DNA of 64,000 nucleotides from Chitinimonas koreensis (GCF_014353015.1 NZ_CP060704.1:5419001-5483000), one strand, 5' to 3'; counted from the first letter of the stretch, positions 13,562-22,981 are shown. Numbers and translations: made by a program. The notes: a model not told the origin generated them from the letters alone.

Positions 13562-13834
13562 TTAGCGAACGGCGGCGAGCAGCGGGTTGGCGAAAGCGAA
13601 CATCAGGCCGACGGCCACGGCGATAATGAAGATGGCGTCGACGAGACCGGCGATCACGAACAGCTTCGGTTGCAGGGCGGCGGCGGATTCCGGCTGGCGG
13701 GCGGCGCCTTCCAGGAACTTGGCACCCACGAGGGCCACACCGATAGCTGCGCCGACGCCGGCCAGGCCGATCATCAGGCCGATGGCGATCACGGTCAGGC
13801 TTTGGATGTTAGCGATCAGGGCCAGGTTTTCCAT
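13562..13834 (-). CDS. atpE: F1Fo ATP synthase subunit c
   Basis: Ring-forming proteolipid of 90 residues with two membrane helices and a polar loop (ARQPE). The ion carrier is Asp66 in FVIAGLVDAIFIIAVAVGL. The extra polar residues that bind sodium in Na+-driven rings are not seen around it, so a proton-driven enzyme is expected. Confidence 0.98.
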   Translation of the reverse strand: MENLALIANIQSLTVIAIGLMIGLAGVGAAIGVALVGAKFLEGAARQPESAAALQPKLFVIAGLVDAIFIIAVAVGLMFAFANPLLAAVR

Positions 13835-13892
13835 TTACTTAACTCCTAGAGAGGATGGGTGATTAAAAAACAAGAAAAGGTGGAACGGGAAA

Positions 13893-14738
13893 TCAGTGGT
13901 CTTCGACGGCCATCGAGCAGTACACGATGGTCAGCATCATGAAGATGTAGGCCTGCAGGATGACGATCAGGATGTGGAAGATCGCCCACACCGAGCCGGC
14001 CAGCACCTGGCCGAAGGCGGTCAGCAGCGAGCTGCCGTTGAAGCCGGTCCAGGTCGCGCCGAGCAGGGCGATCAGCAGGAACACCAGCTCGCCGGCGAAC
14101 ATGTTGCCGGCCAGCCGCAGCGCCAGCGACAGGATGCGCGAGCCGTACTCGATGCACTGCATGGCGCCGTTGATCGGGATCAGCACGATCTTCATGCCCA
14201 GGCTCTCGGCGTGGAACGGGGCGGTGAAGAATTCGGCGATGAAGCCACCCAGGCCCTTGGCCTGGATGCCCAGGAAGATGGTGATCAGGATCACCGACAG
14301 CGACATCGCCAGGGTCTGGTTGATGTCGGCGGTCGGCACCACCTTGAGGTATTCGACGCCGAACACGCTCATCACCTTGGGCAGCAGGTCAACCGGCAGG
14401 AAGTCCATTGCGTTCATGAGGACGACCCACATGAACACGGTCAGCGCCAGCGGCGCGACCAGCGTGCTCTTGCCATGGAAGACGTCCTTGACCGTACCGC
14501 CGACCATTTCGACGATCATTTCGATGAACAGCTGGAACTTGCCCGGCTTGTCGACGCTCGCACGGCGAGCAACCAGGCCGAAGACGGCGAGGAACAGGAA
14601 GCCGATGATCAGCGAGACCCAGAAGGTATCGAGGTGGAATTCCCAGAAGACCTTGTCGTGCTGGACCGTGCTGAGGTTGGCCAGGTGATGTTGGATGTAT
14701 TCGGTAGGTGTAGCGGGGGCGTGATGGGTGGCCGACAT
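13893..14738 (-). CDS. atpB: F1Fo ATP synthase subunit a
   Basis: Stator channel subunit, 281 residues with several membrane helices. The essential arginine lies in ILSLALRLAGNMFAGELVF, and the last helix is ILQAYIFMMLTIVYCSMAVE. It starts 18 bases after atpI ends and is followed by atpE after a 58-base gap. Confidence 0.97.
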   Translation of the reverse strand: MSATHHAPATPTEYIQHHLANLSTVQHDKVFWEFHLDTFWVSLIIGFLFLAVFGLVARRASVDKPGKFQLFIEMIVEMVGGTVKDVFHGKSTLVAPLALTVFMWVVLMNAMDFLPVDLLPKVMSVFGVEYLKVVPTADINQTLAMSLSVILITIFLGIQAKGLGGFIAEFFTAPFHAESLGMKIVLIPINGAMQCIEYGSRILSLALRLAGNMFAGELVFLLIALLGATWTGFNGSSLLTAFGQVLAGSVWAIFHILIVILQAYIFMMLTIVYCSMAVEDH

Positions 14739-14756
14739 AAGCTTAGCGACGAAGTT

Positions 14757-15164
14757 TTATTTAAGAACCAGTACCAGCAGATAAGCCGCCAGGGCGGCCA
14801 CGAACGCAGCGGCGAACCACACTGCGTTCGCCCCGAAGATCACGTAGCCGGCGACGAGCAGCGCCAGGGCGACGACGATCTTGACGATCTCGGCCAGCAG
14901 GAACTGGGCGAGCATCGCATTCGGGGCCGGAATTCCATCGTTGCGGGCAACCCGGCCATAGACCCAGACCGCCGCGATCTGGCTCAAGCCACCACAGCTG
15001 GCGGCGAGCATCGCTTTGGCACCGGCGATAAAAAATGCTGTCGCGGCAACGACCCCGGTGAGGGCCGACATCGCGAGCAGCACGGCGCGGATTTGTCTAC
15101 GCAACTTGTCGGCGGGCGACAGCGGGTGCGAAAACGGCCGGATATTAGCTTTCTCTTGGTGCAT
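14757..15164 (-). CDS. atpI: ATP synthase subunit I (AtpI-type assembly protein)
   Basis: A 135-residue protein with four hydrophobic segments (LLAMSALTGVVAATAFFIAG; MLAASCGGLSQIAAVWVYG; FLLAEIVKIVVALALLVAGY; WFAAAFVAALAAYLLVLVL). It is the first gene of the atp operon, the usual place for atpI, which helps assemble the c ring and is not needed for catalysis. A gap of 103 bases separates it from parB; the operon promoter should lie there, but no clear boxes could be picked out. Confidence 0.92.
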   Translation of the reverse strand: MHQEKANIRPFSHPLSPADKLRRQIRAVLLAMSALTGVVAATAFFIAGAKAMLAASCGGLSQIAAVWVYGRVARNDGIPAPNAMLAQFLLAEIVKIVVALALLVAGYVIFGANAVWFAAAFVAALAAYLLVLVLK

Positions 15165-15267
15165 CGGTCAAGCCAGGCGCCCATAAACAGGGCGCAGTAA
15201 TCGCCTGTTTTTTCGAGCGAATTTCAATCGGTAGCGCGGCCCGGCCGGTTACGGCCGGACCGCCAAG

Positions 15268-16116
15268 TCACTGTCGCAGCAGGGCGAGCAGGCCATCGAG
15301 CTGGTCGAGCGAGCCGTATTCGATGGTGACCTTGCCGCGGCCCTTGCGGCCCGAGGCGATCTGCACCTTGGTGCCGAGCTTGTCCGACAGGTCTTCCTGC
15401 AGCCGCGCGAGGTCGGGGTCGACCCGCCTGGCCGGCTTCTCGGCCGGCGCCGGCTGGCCGGCCTGCAGCGCGGCGGCCAGCTTCTCGGTCTCGCGCACCG
15501 ACAGCCCCTTGGCGGCGATCAGCTTGGCGGTCTCGATCTGCTGGATCACCGGCAGCGTCAGGATGGCGCGCGCATGGCCCATGTCGAGCGCGCCGTGCAG
15601 CAGCATCTCGCGCACCGGCTCGGCCAGGTTCAGGAGGCGCAGCAGGTTGGTGACCGCCGAGCGCGACTTGCCGACCGCGTGGGCACAGGCTTCGTGGGTC
15701 ATGCCGAATTCCTCGATCAGCCGCTGCAGGCCGACCGCTTCCTCGAGCGGGTTGAGGTTCTCGCGCTGGATGTTCTCGATCAGCGCCATCACCAGCACCA
15801 CCTCGTCCGGCACCTTGCGCACCACCGCCGGGATCTCGGCCAAGCCGGCCTTCTGCGAGGCGCGCCAGCGCCGTTCGCCGGCGATGATCTCGTAGCGGTC
15901 GACGCCGACTTCGCGCACCAGCACCGGCTGGATCACGCCCTGGGTGCGGATGCTCTCGGCCAGGTCGGCCAGCGCGTGCTCGTCCATATGGGTGCGCGGC
16001 TGGTACTTGCCCGGCTGCAGGTGGTGGATCGGCAGCGTCTGCAGCTTTTCCTCGACCGGGGCGGCCGTGCCCAGCAGGGCATCGAGGCCGCGGCCGAGGC
16101 CTTTGAGTTTGGCCAT
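15268..16116 (-). CDS. parB: Chromosome partitioning protein ParB
   Basis: A 282-residue ParB/Spo0J protein. The N-terminal nuclease-like CTPase domain has the conserved RTHMDEHALADLAESIRTQG and AGERRWRASQKAG boxes; a helix-turn-helix follows (FGMTHEACAHAVGKSRSAVT), then a C-terminal dimer domain. It binds parS centromere sites near the origin and works with ParA to segregate the chromosome. It starts 6 bases after parA. No canonical parS (TGTTTCACGTGAAACA) was noticed in the window. Confidence 0.97.
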   Translation of the reverse strand: MAKLKGLGRGLDALLGTAAPVEEKLQTLPIHHLQPGKYQPRTHMDEHALADLAESIRTQGVIQPVLVREVGVDRYEIIAGERRWRASQKAGLAEIPAVVRKVPDEVVLVMALIENIQRENLNPLEEAVGLQRLIEEFGMTHEACAHAVGKSRSAVTNLLRLLNLAEPVREMLLHGALDMGHARAILTLPVIQQIETAKLIAAKGLSVRETEKLAAALQAGQPAPAEKPARRVDPDLARLQEDLSDKLGTKVQIASGRKGRGKVTIEYGSLDQLDGLLALLRQ

Positions 16117-16122
16117 GTCTGT

Positions 16123-16887
16123 TTACTTTCCGAATCTCTGAAGCAGCTCGGCCGCGAGCTCCTGGTAGGCCAGCGCGCCGCGCGAGGATTTGTCGTAGGC
16201 GAAGATCGGCCGGCCGTAGCTCGGCGCCTCGGCCAGGCGGATGTTGCGCGGGATCACGGTGTTGAACACCTTGTCGCCGAAGTGCTGGGCGAGCTGCGCC
16301 ACCACCTGCTGGGCCAGCGTGCTGCGCGGGTCGTACAGCGTGCGCAAGAGGCCGTCGATCTCGATGCGCGGGTTGAGCGCCAGCCGGACCTTGCGCAGCG
16401 TGTTGACCAGGTCGGTCAGCCCTTCGAGCGCGTAGTACTCGCACTGCATCGGGATGATCACGCCGTCGGCGGCCGCCAGGCCGTTCACCGTCAGCAGGTT
16501 CAGCGCCGGCGGGCAGTCGATCAGGATGAAGTCGTAGTCGGCGCGCGCCGGCACCAGCGCCTCGCGCAGCCGCAGTTCGCGCCGGCCGAGCTCGATCAGC
16601 TCGACCTCGGCGCCGCCGAGCTCGCGGTTGGCCGGCAGCACGTCGAAGCCGTGCTCGGTGCTCACCTTCACGTCGGCCAGCTCGGCATGGCCCAGCAGCA
16701 GGTGGTAGACGCTGCGGCCGAGCGCGTGCTTGTCGACGCCGCAGCCCATGGTGGCGTTGCCCTGCGGATCGAGGTCGATCAGCAGCACGCGGCGCTCGAG
16801 CAGCGCGAGGCCGGCGGCCAGGTTGACCGCGCTGGTGGTCTTGCCGACGCCGCCCTTCTGGTTGGTGATCGCGATGATGCGGCTCAT
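16123..16887 (-). CDS. parA: Chromosome partitioning ATPase ParA
   Basis: A 254-residue MinD/ParA-type ATPase. The deviant Walker A is ITNQKGGVGKTTSAVNLAAG; the A' motif LLIDLDPQGNATMG and Walker B FILIDCPPAL are intact. No N-terminal DNA-binding extension is present, so it is the chromosomal type. Its ATG overlaps the rsmG stop (ATGA at 16884-16887), typical for this conserved block. Confidence 0.98.
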   Translation of the reverse strand: MSRIIAITNQKGGVGKTTSAVNLAAGLALLERRVLLIDLDPQGNATMGCGVDKHALGRSVYHLLLGHAELADVKVSTEHGFDVLPANRELGGAEVELIELGRRELRLREALVPARADYDFILIDCPPALNLLTVNGLAAADGVIIPMQCEYYALEGLTDLVNTLRKVRLALNPRIEIDGLLRTLYDPRSTLAQQVVAQLAQHFGDKVFNTVIPRNIRLAEAPSYGRPIFAYDKSSRGALAYQELAAELLQRFGK

Positions 16888-17540
16888 GCCAGCGGCTCCA
16901 GCCAGACCAGGCAGCGCTCGGCGTCGAGCCCCGGCACGTCCAGCGGCAGCACTTCGCCCAGCGCCACGCCGGCCGGCAGCGCGGTGATTTCCTCGTAGGG
17001 GTGCACGCCCTTGAGCGCGGCCCAGCGGCCGCCCTCCGCCAGCAGGTGGCGGGTCAGCCGGCAGAAGTCGTTCAGGTCGGCGAAGGCGCGCGAGGTGACG
17101 ATGTCGTAGGGCACGGCCGGCTGCAGGTTCTCGACCCGGTCGCAGACCACCTCGACGTTGGCCAGATTCAGCTCGATCGCGGCCTGGCGCAGGAAGGTGG
17201 TCTTCTTGTGATTGCTGTCCAGCAGGGTGATCCGCCAGTCGGGCCGCGCGATCGCGAACGGGATGCCGGGCTGGCCGCCGCCGCTGCCGACGTCGACCAG
17301 CCGCAGCGGCCGGCCGGCCGGCCGGCGCGCCGCGATCGGCGCCAGTGCCGCCAGGCTGTCGAGCAGGTGGTGCGACACCATGCGCTCCGGCGCGGTGATC
17401 GCGGTCAGGCTATAGGTCTTGTTCCACTTCAGCAGCAGGCCCAGGTAGGCCAAGAGGCGCGCCTGCACGGCGCCGTCGAGCGCCAGGCCGAGCGCCGCGA
17501 GGCCTTCACTGAGCTGGGTTTCCTGTCTTTGGCCGATCAT
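16884..17540 (-). CDS. rsmG: 16S rRNA (guanine-527-N7)-methyltransferase
   Basis: Methylates G527 in the 530 loop of 16S rRNA. ATG 17538-17540 gives 218 residues beginning MIGQRQETQLSEGLAALGL; the open frame is much longer upstream but that part lies inside mnmG. The SAM-binding motif is LVDVGSGGGQPGIPFAI, and LLKWNKTYSLTAI is a family hallmark. The ATG overlaps the mnmG stop by four bases. Confidence 0.97.
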   Translation of the reverse strand: MIGQRQETQLSEGLAALGLALDGAVQARLLAYLGLLLKWNKTYSLTAITAPERMVSHHLLDSLAALAPIAARRPAGRPLRLVDVGSGGGQPGIPFAIARPDWRITLLDSNHKKTTFLRQAAIELNLANVEVVCDRVENLQPAVPYDIVTSRAFADLNDFCRLTRHLLAEGGRWAALKGVHPYEEITALPAGVALGEVLPLDVPGLDAERCLVWLEPLA

Positions 17541-19447
17541 GCGGTCTTGAACGTCGTGTCGTTGTCGGTCGCGGCCTTGAAGCCGCGTTTCAGATGCACC
17601 AGCAGGAGGCCGATGGCGGCCGGCGTCATGCCCTGCAGCCGCGAGGCCTGGCCCAGCGTCTCGGGCCGGTGCTGGTTGAGGCGCTGCTGCACCTCCTTGG
17701 AAAGCCCCGGCACCTTGCCGTAATCGAGATCGGCGGGCAAGCGCACGTCCTCGATCTCGGCGCGGCGCGCCACCTCGTCGCGCTGGCGCTCGACGTAGCC
17801 GGCGTACTTGACCTGGATCTCGACCTGTTCGGCCACCAGCGGGTCGGCCACCGCCTCGCCGGCCACCGGCAGGCTCAGCAGCGCGGCGTAGTCGACGTTG
17901 GGACGACGCAAGAGTTGTTCCAGCGTGTACTCGCGCTCGATGGCCTGGCCGAACACCCGCTCGGCGTCCTCGGCCGAGACCAGGCGCGGATTGACCCAGG
18001 TGCTGCGCAGCCGTTCGAGCTCGGCCGCCACCGCGTCGCGCTTGCGGCTGAACAGCGCCCATTGCGCGTCATCGACCAGGCCGAGCCGGCGGCCGTCCTC
18101 GGTCAGCCGCAGGTCGGCGTTGTCCTCGCGCAGCTGCAGGCGGAACTCGGCGCGGCTGGTGAACATGCGATAGGGCTCGGATACGCCGCGGGTGATCAGG
18201 TCGTCGACCAGCACGCCGAGGTAGGCCTGGTCGCGCGTCGGCGTCCAGCTGTCCCGGCCCTGCACCTGCAGGGCCGCGTTGAGGCCGGCGAACAGGCCCT
18301 GGGCCGCCGCCTCCTCGTAGCCGGTGGTGCCGTTGATCTGGCCGGCGAAGAACAGGCCGCCGATCGCCTTGCTCTCGAAGGTGGCCTTGAGCGCGCGCGG
18401 ATCGAAGTAGTCGTACTCGATCGCGTAGCCGGGCCGCAGGATGTGGGCGTTCTCCAGGCCGCGGATCGAGCGCACCGCGGCGAGCTGGATGTCGAACGGC
18501 AGGCTGGTCGAGATCCCGTTCGGATAGAACTCGTGGGTGTCGAGACCCTCGGGCTCGAGGAAGATCTGGTGCGCGTCCTTGTCGGCGAAGCGGTTGATCT
18601 TGTCCTCGATCGACGGGCAATAGCGCGGGCCGACGCCCTCGATCACGCCGGTGAACATCGGCGAGCGGTCGAAGCCCGAGCGGATGATGGCGTGGGTGCG
18701 TTCGTTGGTGTGGGTGATCCAGCACGGCAGCTGCTTCGGATGCATGGCGCGGTTGCCGCGCACCGAGAACACCGGCGTCGGGTCGTCGCCCGGCTGCTCT
18801 TCCATCACCGAGAAATCGATGCTGCGGCCGTCGATGCGCGGCGGCGTGCCGGTCTTGAGCCGGCCGACCGGCAACGCCAGCTCGCGCAGCCGGCTCGACA
18901 GGGTGACCGAGGCCGGATCGCCGGCGCGGCCACCGGTGTGGTTCTCCAGGCCGACGTGGATCTTGCCGGCCAGGAAGGTACCGGCGGTCAGCACCACCGT
19001 CGGCGCCTCGAAGCGGATGCCGATCTGGGTGACCACGCCGACCACCCGTTCGCCCTCGACCACGATGTCGTCGACCGCCTGCTGGAACAGCGTCAGGTTG
19101 GGCTGGTTCTCCAGCATCCGGCGGATGGCGGCCTTGTACAGCACGCGATCGGCCTGGGCGCGGGTGGCGCGCACGGCCGGACCCTTGGAGCCGTTCAGCG
19201 TGCGGAACTGGATGCCGCCGATGTCGGTGGCCAGCGCCATCGCGCCGCCGAGCGCGTCGACCTCCTTGACCAGGTGGCCCTTGCCGATGCCGCCGATCGA
19301 GGGATTGCAGCTCATCTGGCCGAGCGTCTCGATATTGTGGGTCAGCAGCAGCGTGCGCACGCCCATGCGCGCAGCGGCCAGCGCGGCCTCGGTGCCGGCG
19401 TGGCCGCCACCGATCACGATCACGTCGAAGCGTTCGGGGTAGAGCAT
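17537..19447 (-). CDS. mnmG: tRNA uridine-5-carboxymethylaminomethyl modification enzyme, FAD subunit
   Basis: With MnmE it adds the carboxymethylaminomethyl group at wobble U34 of certain tRNAs. The chosen ATG gives MLYPERFDVIVIGGGHAGTE with the FAD-binding GGGHAG loop and 636 residues, close to the family norm; a TTG six codons upstream is an unlikely alternative. Further markers are CNPSIGGIGKGHLVKEVDAL, FAGQINGTTGYEEAAAQGL and the C-terminal helical region that binds MnmE. It is the first gene of the mnmG-rsmG-parA-parB run. Confidence 0.98.
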   Translation of the reverse strand: MLYPERFDVIVIGGGHAGTEAALAAARMGVRTLLLTHNIETLGQMSCNPSIGGIGKGHLVKEVDALGGAMALATDIGGIQFRTLNGSKGPAVRATRAQADRVLYKAAIRRMLENQPNLTLFQQAVDDIVVEGERVVGVVTQIGIRFEAPTVVLTAGTFLAGKIHVGLENHTGGRAGDPASVTLSSRLRELALPVGRLKTGTPPRIDGRSIDFSVMEEQPGDDPTPVFSVRGNRAMHPKQLPCWITHTNERTHAIIRSGFDRSPMFTGVIEGVGPRYCPSIEDKINRFADKDAHQIFLEPEGLDTHEFYPNGISTSLPFDIQLAAVRSIRGLENAHILRPGYAIEYDYFDPRALKATFESKAIGGLFFAGQINGTTGYEEAAAQGLFAGLNAALQVQGRDSWTPTRDQAYLGVLVDDLITRGVSEPYRMFTSRAEFRLQLREDNADLRLTEDGRRLGLVDDAQWALFSRKRDAVAAELERLRSTWVNPRLVSAEDAERVFGQAIEREYTLEQLLRRPNVDYAALLSLPVAGEAVADPLVAEQVEIQVKYAGYVERQRDEVARRAEIEDVRLPADLDYGKVPGLSKEVQQRLNQHRPETLGQASRLQGMTPAAIGLLLVHLKRGFKAATDNDTTFKTA

Positions 19448-19763
19448 AAGAGCACCTCTGAACAATCACCTCGCGAGCGCCGGCGAGGCCCCCTCGCGGC
19501 GGCGAGGGCGGGGGAAGTCGGAATCAATCAGCGGATCAATCGGTTGATCGTACAAAATGGCCGGCACCCGGCCTGGCCGGCTGGCGAGCTGAAAGCCGAG
19601 TGCCTGGACCGGTTCAGCGCACTCAGTAAGTGACTGAATCTGAAAGGCAAAGGGGCGCTATTGTACGACAGAACGACAGCATGCCGCCATCGGCCCGGCG
19701 CAGGGCTGGTCGGCGCAGGCCCCGCACGCTATAACGGGAGCGTCTTCATCACCCTTGCCGTCC
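19448..19763. other. Divergent intergenic region between mnmG and nfeD
   Basis: About 316 bases with no convincing gene. Near 19470-19512 is a GC-rich inverted block carrying the string CGGCGAGGGCGGGG, related to the atpG-atpD spacer. A small palindrome GATCAA TCGG TTGATC lies around 19533-19548. Promoters for both flanking genes must be here but were not pinned down. Confidence 0.4.
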
Positions 19764-20189
19764 ATGACCCCCTACATGCTCTGGTTCGTCTTCGCGCTGA
19801 TCCTGGCCGGCGCGGAAATGCTCACCGGCACCTTCTACCTGCTGGTCTACGGCGGTGCCGCCGCGGTCGGCGGCCTGGCCGCGCTGGCCGGCCTCGGCAC
19901 CGTGCCGCAGCTGATCGCGGCCGCGCTGTGCGCGGTAGCCGGCACGGTCTGGCTGCGCCGCCACCCGATCAGCCGCAAGACCGTCGGCAGCCAGTCGCTC
20001 GACCTGGGCCAGCGCGTCGAGATCGAGCAGTGGAAGAGCGAGACCCTCCTGCGGGTGCGCTACCGCGGCACCGGCTGGGACGCCGAGCTGGCCGGTCCGC
20101 CGGCAGCCCTGCCCGAACGGCCTGCGACGCTGTACATCGTCGGCCAGCGCGGCAACACGTTGCTGCTGTCCAGCGTGCCGCCGGCCTGA
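19764..20189 (+). CDS. NfeD-family membrane protein
   Basis: A short NfeD: two or three membrane helices (MLWFVFALILAGAEMLTGTF, LVYGGAAAVGGLAALAG, LIAAALCAVAGTVWL) then a small OB-fold beta domain (GQRVEIEQWKSETLLRVRYR). ATG 19764 gives 141 residues and places the first helix at the start; a TTG three codons earlier is possible. NfeD proteins partner with slipin/stomatin proteins, and one is encoded just downstream, so the pair likely acts in membrane quality control or microdomains. Confidence 0.88.
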   Translation: MTPYMLWFVFALILAGAEMLTGTFYLLVYGGAAAVGGLAALAGLGTVPQLIAAALCAVAGTVWLRRHPISRKTVGSQSLDLGQRVEIEQWKSETLLRVRYRGTGWDAELAGPPAALPERPATLYIVGQRGNTLLLSSVPPA

Positions 20190-20268
20190 GTGGCGGAATA
20201 CCCCGTGCATACTTTCTGATCGTTTCAATTCGTCGCAGCAGCACGACCCGAACCCGGAGCCCGTCCCG

Positions 20269-21210
20269 ATGCCTTTCGCAATCGCCTTATTCGTCGTCGC
20301 CCTGATCTTCGCCGTGAAATCGCTCAAGGTCGTGCCGCAGCAGCACGCCTGGATCGTCGAGCGGCTCGGCCGCTTCCACGGCATCCTCAATCCCGGCCTC
20401 AACGTGGTCGTCCCCTTCATCGACCGCGTCGCCTACCGCCACGACCTGCGCGAAGTGCCGCTCGACGTGCCGAGCCAGGTCTGCATCACCAAGGACAACA
20501 CCCAGTTGCAGGTCGACGGCATCCTCTACTTCCAGGTCACCGATCCGCAGCAGGCCTCCTACGGCTCGAGCAACTTCGTGCTGGCCATCACCCAACTGGC
20601 GCAGACCACGCTGCGCTCGGTGATCGGCCGGATGGAGCTGGACAAGACCTTCGAAGAACGCGACGAGATCAACCGCACGGTGGTGACCGCGCTCGACGAG
20701 GCGGCCTCGAACTGGGGCGTGAAGGTGCTGCGCTACGAGATCAAGGACCTGACGCCGCCGAAGGAGATCCTGCACGCGATGCAGGCGCAGATCACCGCCG
20801 AGCGCGAGAAGCGCGCGCTGATCGCGGCGTCCGAGGGCCGCAAGCAGGAGCAGATCAATATCGCCACCGGCCAGCGCGAGGCCTCGATCCAGAAGTCCGA
20901 GGGCGAACGCCAGGCCGCCATCAACCAGTCCGAGGGCGACAAGACCTCGGCCATCAACCGCGCCGAGGGCGAGGCCGAGGCGATCCGCCTGGTGGCGCGC
21001 GCGACCGCCGAGGCGATCCACATGGTGGCCCAGACCATCCGCCAGCCCGGCGGCACCGAGGCGGTCAACCTCAAGGTGGCCGAGCGCTATATCGAGGCCT
21101 TCGGCAACATCGCCCAGGAAGGCACCACCATGTTGCTGCCGACCAACGCGGCCGACGTCGCCGGCATGGTGGCGACCGCGCTCAACGTCGTGAAGCAGCA
21201 ACAGCACTGA
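20269..21210 (+). CDS. SPFH/Band 7 (slipin, QmcA-like) membrane protein
   Basis: A 313-residue stomatin-like protein. One N-terminal membrane helix (FAIALFVVALIFAVKSLKVV) is followed by the Band 7 domain (QQHAWIVERLGRFHGILNPG) and a long coiled coil with repeated EGE/SEG units (KSEGERQAAINQSEGDK). The E. coli QmcA relative has the same layout. It follows an NfeD gene after 79 bases, the common slipin-NfeD partnership. Such proteins form large rings in the inner membrane, often with a protease. Confidence 0.92.
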   Translation: MPFAIALFVVALIFAVKSLKVVPQQHAWIVERLGRFHGILNPGLNVVVPFIDRVAYRHDLREVPLDVPSQVCITKDNTQLQVDGILYFQVTDPQQASYGSSNFVLAITQLAQTTLRSVIGRMELDKTFEERDEINRTVVTALDEAASNWGVKVLRYEIKDLTPPKEILHAMQAQITAEREKRALIAASEGRKQEQINIATGQREASIQKSEGERQAAINQSEGDKTSAINRAEGEAEAIRLVARATAEAIHMVAQTIRQPGGTEAVNLKVAERYIEAFGNIAQEGTTMLLPTNAADVAGMVATALNVVKQQQH

Positions 21211-21214
21211 TCCC

Positions 21215-21985
21215 ATGCTTCGGCTCGCCCGCGCCCTGCTGCCGCTCTGCCTGCTCGCCTGCGCGGCGGCGGACGGCCTGCGCGTCGCCTGGGTCGACCA
21301 GCCGCCCTACTTCTACCTGGACGGCGGCAAGATCGACGGCATCGTGGTCGCCGTCTTCGACGCGCTCAACCAGATCGACCCCGAACTCGGCATCGCCATG
21401 GGCGACCCGCTGCCCAGCGTCAGGCGAGCCGAGGAAGAGCTGTCCAACGGCGGCCGCGAGATCAGCTTCGGCGTGATCAGCGAAGCGCGGCGCCAGCGCT
21501 ACGTGCTGCTCGATCCGCCGCTGGTACGCGGGCGCTTCCGCGTGCTGTCGCGCGCCGGCGAGAGCGAGCGCATCGACAGCATGGCGGCGCTGGCGCGCGC
21601 CAGCGAACGGGAACCGGTGCTGGTCACCTCCGGCGTGCCGGTCGAGCAGTTGCTGGCCGCCACGCCGGGGCTGCACCTCGACGCCGCGCCGATGCAGGCG
21701 CCCGGCCAGATCCGCAAGCTGCTGGCCGGCCACGGCCGCCATCTGGTGCTGCACGAGCCGATCGCGCGCTACGCCGCCTACCACCTGGGCGTAAGCGAGC
21801 AGCTGCGCTTCCAGCCGCTGATCGTCGCCGAATACGCCGCCACGCTGGCCGCCTCGCCCAGGCTGGAGCCGGATCGCGCCGAGCGGCTCGCCGCGGCCTG
21901 GCGCAAACTCGCGGCGAGTCCCAAACTTCAATCCATCCTTACCCAGCCGCGCCACAATGGCGCGGCCATCGCCGAAATCCGCTAG
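21215..21985 (+). CDS. Periplasmic amino-acid-type solute-binding protein
   Basis: A 256-residue protein with an N-terminal signal (LARALLPLCLLACAAA) and a type 2 periplasmic binding fold (LRVAWVDQPPYFYLDGGKID, RYVLLDPPLVRGRFRVLSR). It begins only 4 bases after the slipin stop, so it is co-transcribed and perhaps translationally coupled. No transporter permease or ATPase is near, which fits the large class of stand-alone binding proteins of the TctC/HisJ-like or sensor-domain type. A second protein of this kind is at 54608. Substrate unknown. Confidence 0.8.
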   Translation: MLRLARALLPLCLLACAAADGLRVAWVDQPPYFYLDGGKIDGIVVAVFDALNQIDPELGIAMGDPLPSVRRAEEELSNGGREISFGVISEARRQRYVLLDPPLVRGRFRVLSRAGESERIDSMAALARASEREPVLVTSGVPVEQLLAATPGLHLDAAPMQAPGQIRKLLAGHGRHLVLHEPIARYAAYHLGVSEQLRFQPLIVAEYAATLAASPRLEPDRAERLAAAWRKLAASPKLQSILTQPRHNGAAIAEIR

Positions 21986-21994
21986 GAGCCTCTC

Positions 21995-22930
21995 ATGTCC
22001 ACGTCCAAACCCAAGTACCGCCTGATCACCCGCAGCGATTTCGACGGCCTGGTCTGCGCCGTGCTGTTCAAGGAACTCGACATGATCGACGACATCCTGT
22101 TCGTCCATCCCAAGGACATGCAGGACGGCAAGGTCGCCGTGTCGGACCGCGACATCAGCACCAACCTGCCCTACGTGGCCGGCATCCACCTGGCCTTCGA
22201 CCATCACCTGTCGGAGACGCTGCGCAACGAGAAGCACGACAACCACATCATCATTCCGACCGCGCCGTCGGCCGCGCGGGTGGTGTACGAGCACTTCGGC
22301 GGCCGGACGACCTTCCCGCGCGTGTCGGACGACATGATGGAAGCGGTCGACAAGGCCGATTCGGCCGATTTCAGCGCCGACGAGGTGCTCAGCCCCGAGG
22401 GCTGGGTGCTGCTCAACTACCTGATGGACGCGCGCACCGGGCTGGGCCGCTTCCGCGAGTTCCGCGTCAGCAACTACCAGCTGATGATGGACCTGATCGA
22501 CTACTGCCGTAACCACGGCATTGAGGACATCCTGACGCTGCCCGACGTGCGCGAGCGGGTCGAGCTCTACTTCGAGCACGAGCCGCGCGCCAAGGACCAG
22601 CTGCTGCGCTGCACCACGGTGCACGGCAACCTGGCGGTGCTGGACCTGCGCGGCGAGGAAATGATCTACGCCACCAACCGCTTCATGATCTACGCGCTGT
22701 TCCCCGAGACCAACATCTCTATCCATGTGCTGTGGGGCCGCGACAAGCAGAACACCGTGTTCGCAATCGGCAAGTCGATCCTCGACCGCTCGAGCACCAC
22801 CAACGTCGGCGAGCTGTGCCTGCAGTACGGCGGCGGCGGCCACGGCGCGGCCGGCACCTGCCAGGTCGAGAACGAAGATGCGGCGAAGGTGCTGGGCGAG
22901 CTGATCGCGAAGATCAACGCCGACGGTTGA
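21995..22930 (+). CDS. DHH-family phosphoesterase (exopolyphosphatase-like)
   Basis: A 311-residue DHH/DHHA1 protein. Metal-binding segments are seen: RSDFDGLVCAVLFKE (first Asp motif), FDHHLSE (the DHH motif) and the C-terminal DHHA1 loop YGGGGHGAAGTCQVE. The family cleaves phosphodiester or phosphoanhydride bonds (nano-RNA, cyclic dinucleotides, polyphosphate), and the exact substrate cannot be told. A strong AGGAG site lies before ATG 21995. A terminator hairpin follows the gene. Confidence 0.85.
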   Translation: MSTSKPKYRLITRSDFDGLVCAVLFKELDMIDDILFVHPKDMQDGKVAVSDRDISTNLPYVAGIHLAFDHHLSETLRNEKHDNHIIIPTAPSAARVVYEHFGGRTTFPRVSDDMMEAVDKADSADFSADEVLSPEGWVLLNYLMDARTGLGRFREFRVSNYQLMMDLIDYCRNHGIEDILTLPDVRERVELYFEHEPRAKDQLLRCTTVHGNLAVLDLRGEEMIYATNRFMIYALFPETNISIHVLWGRDKQNTVFAIGKSILDRSSTTNVGELCLQYGGGGHGAAGTCQVENEDAAKVLGELIAKINADG

Positions 22931-22981
22931 TGCGCCGACGTTGTGAATCTGCGTGAAGCGATAGACCGTTGGTTCAGCGCA

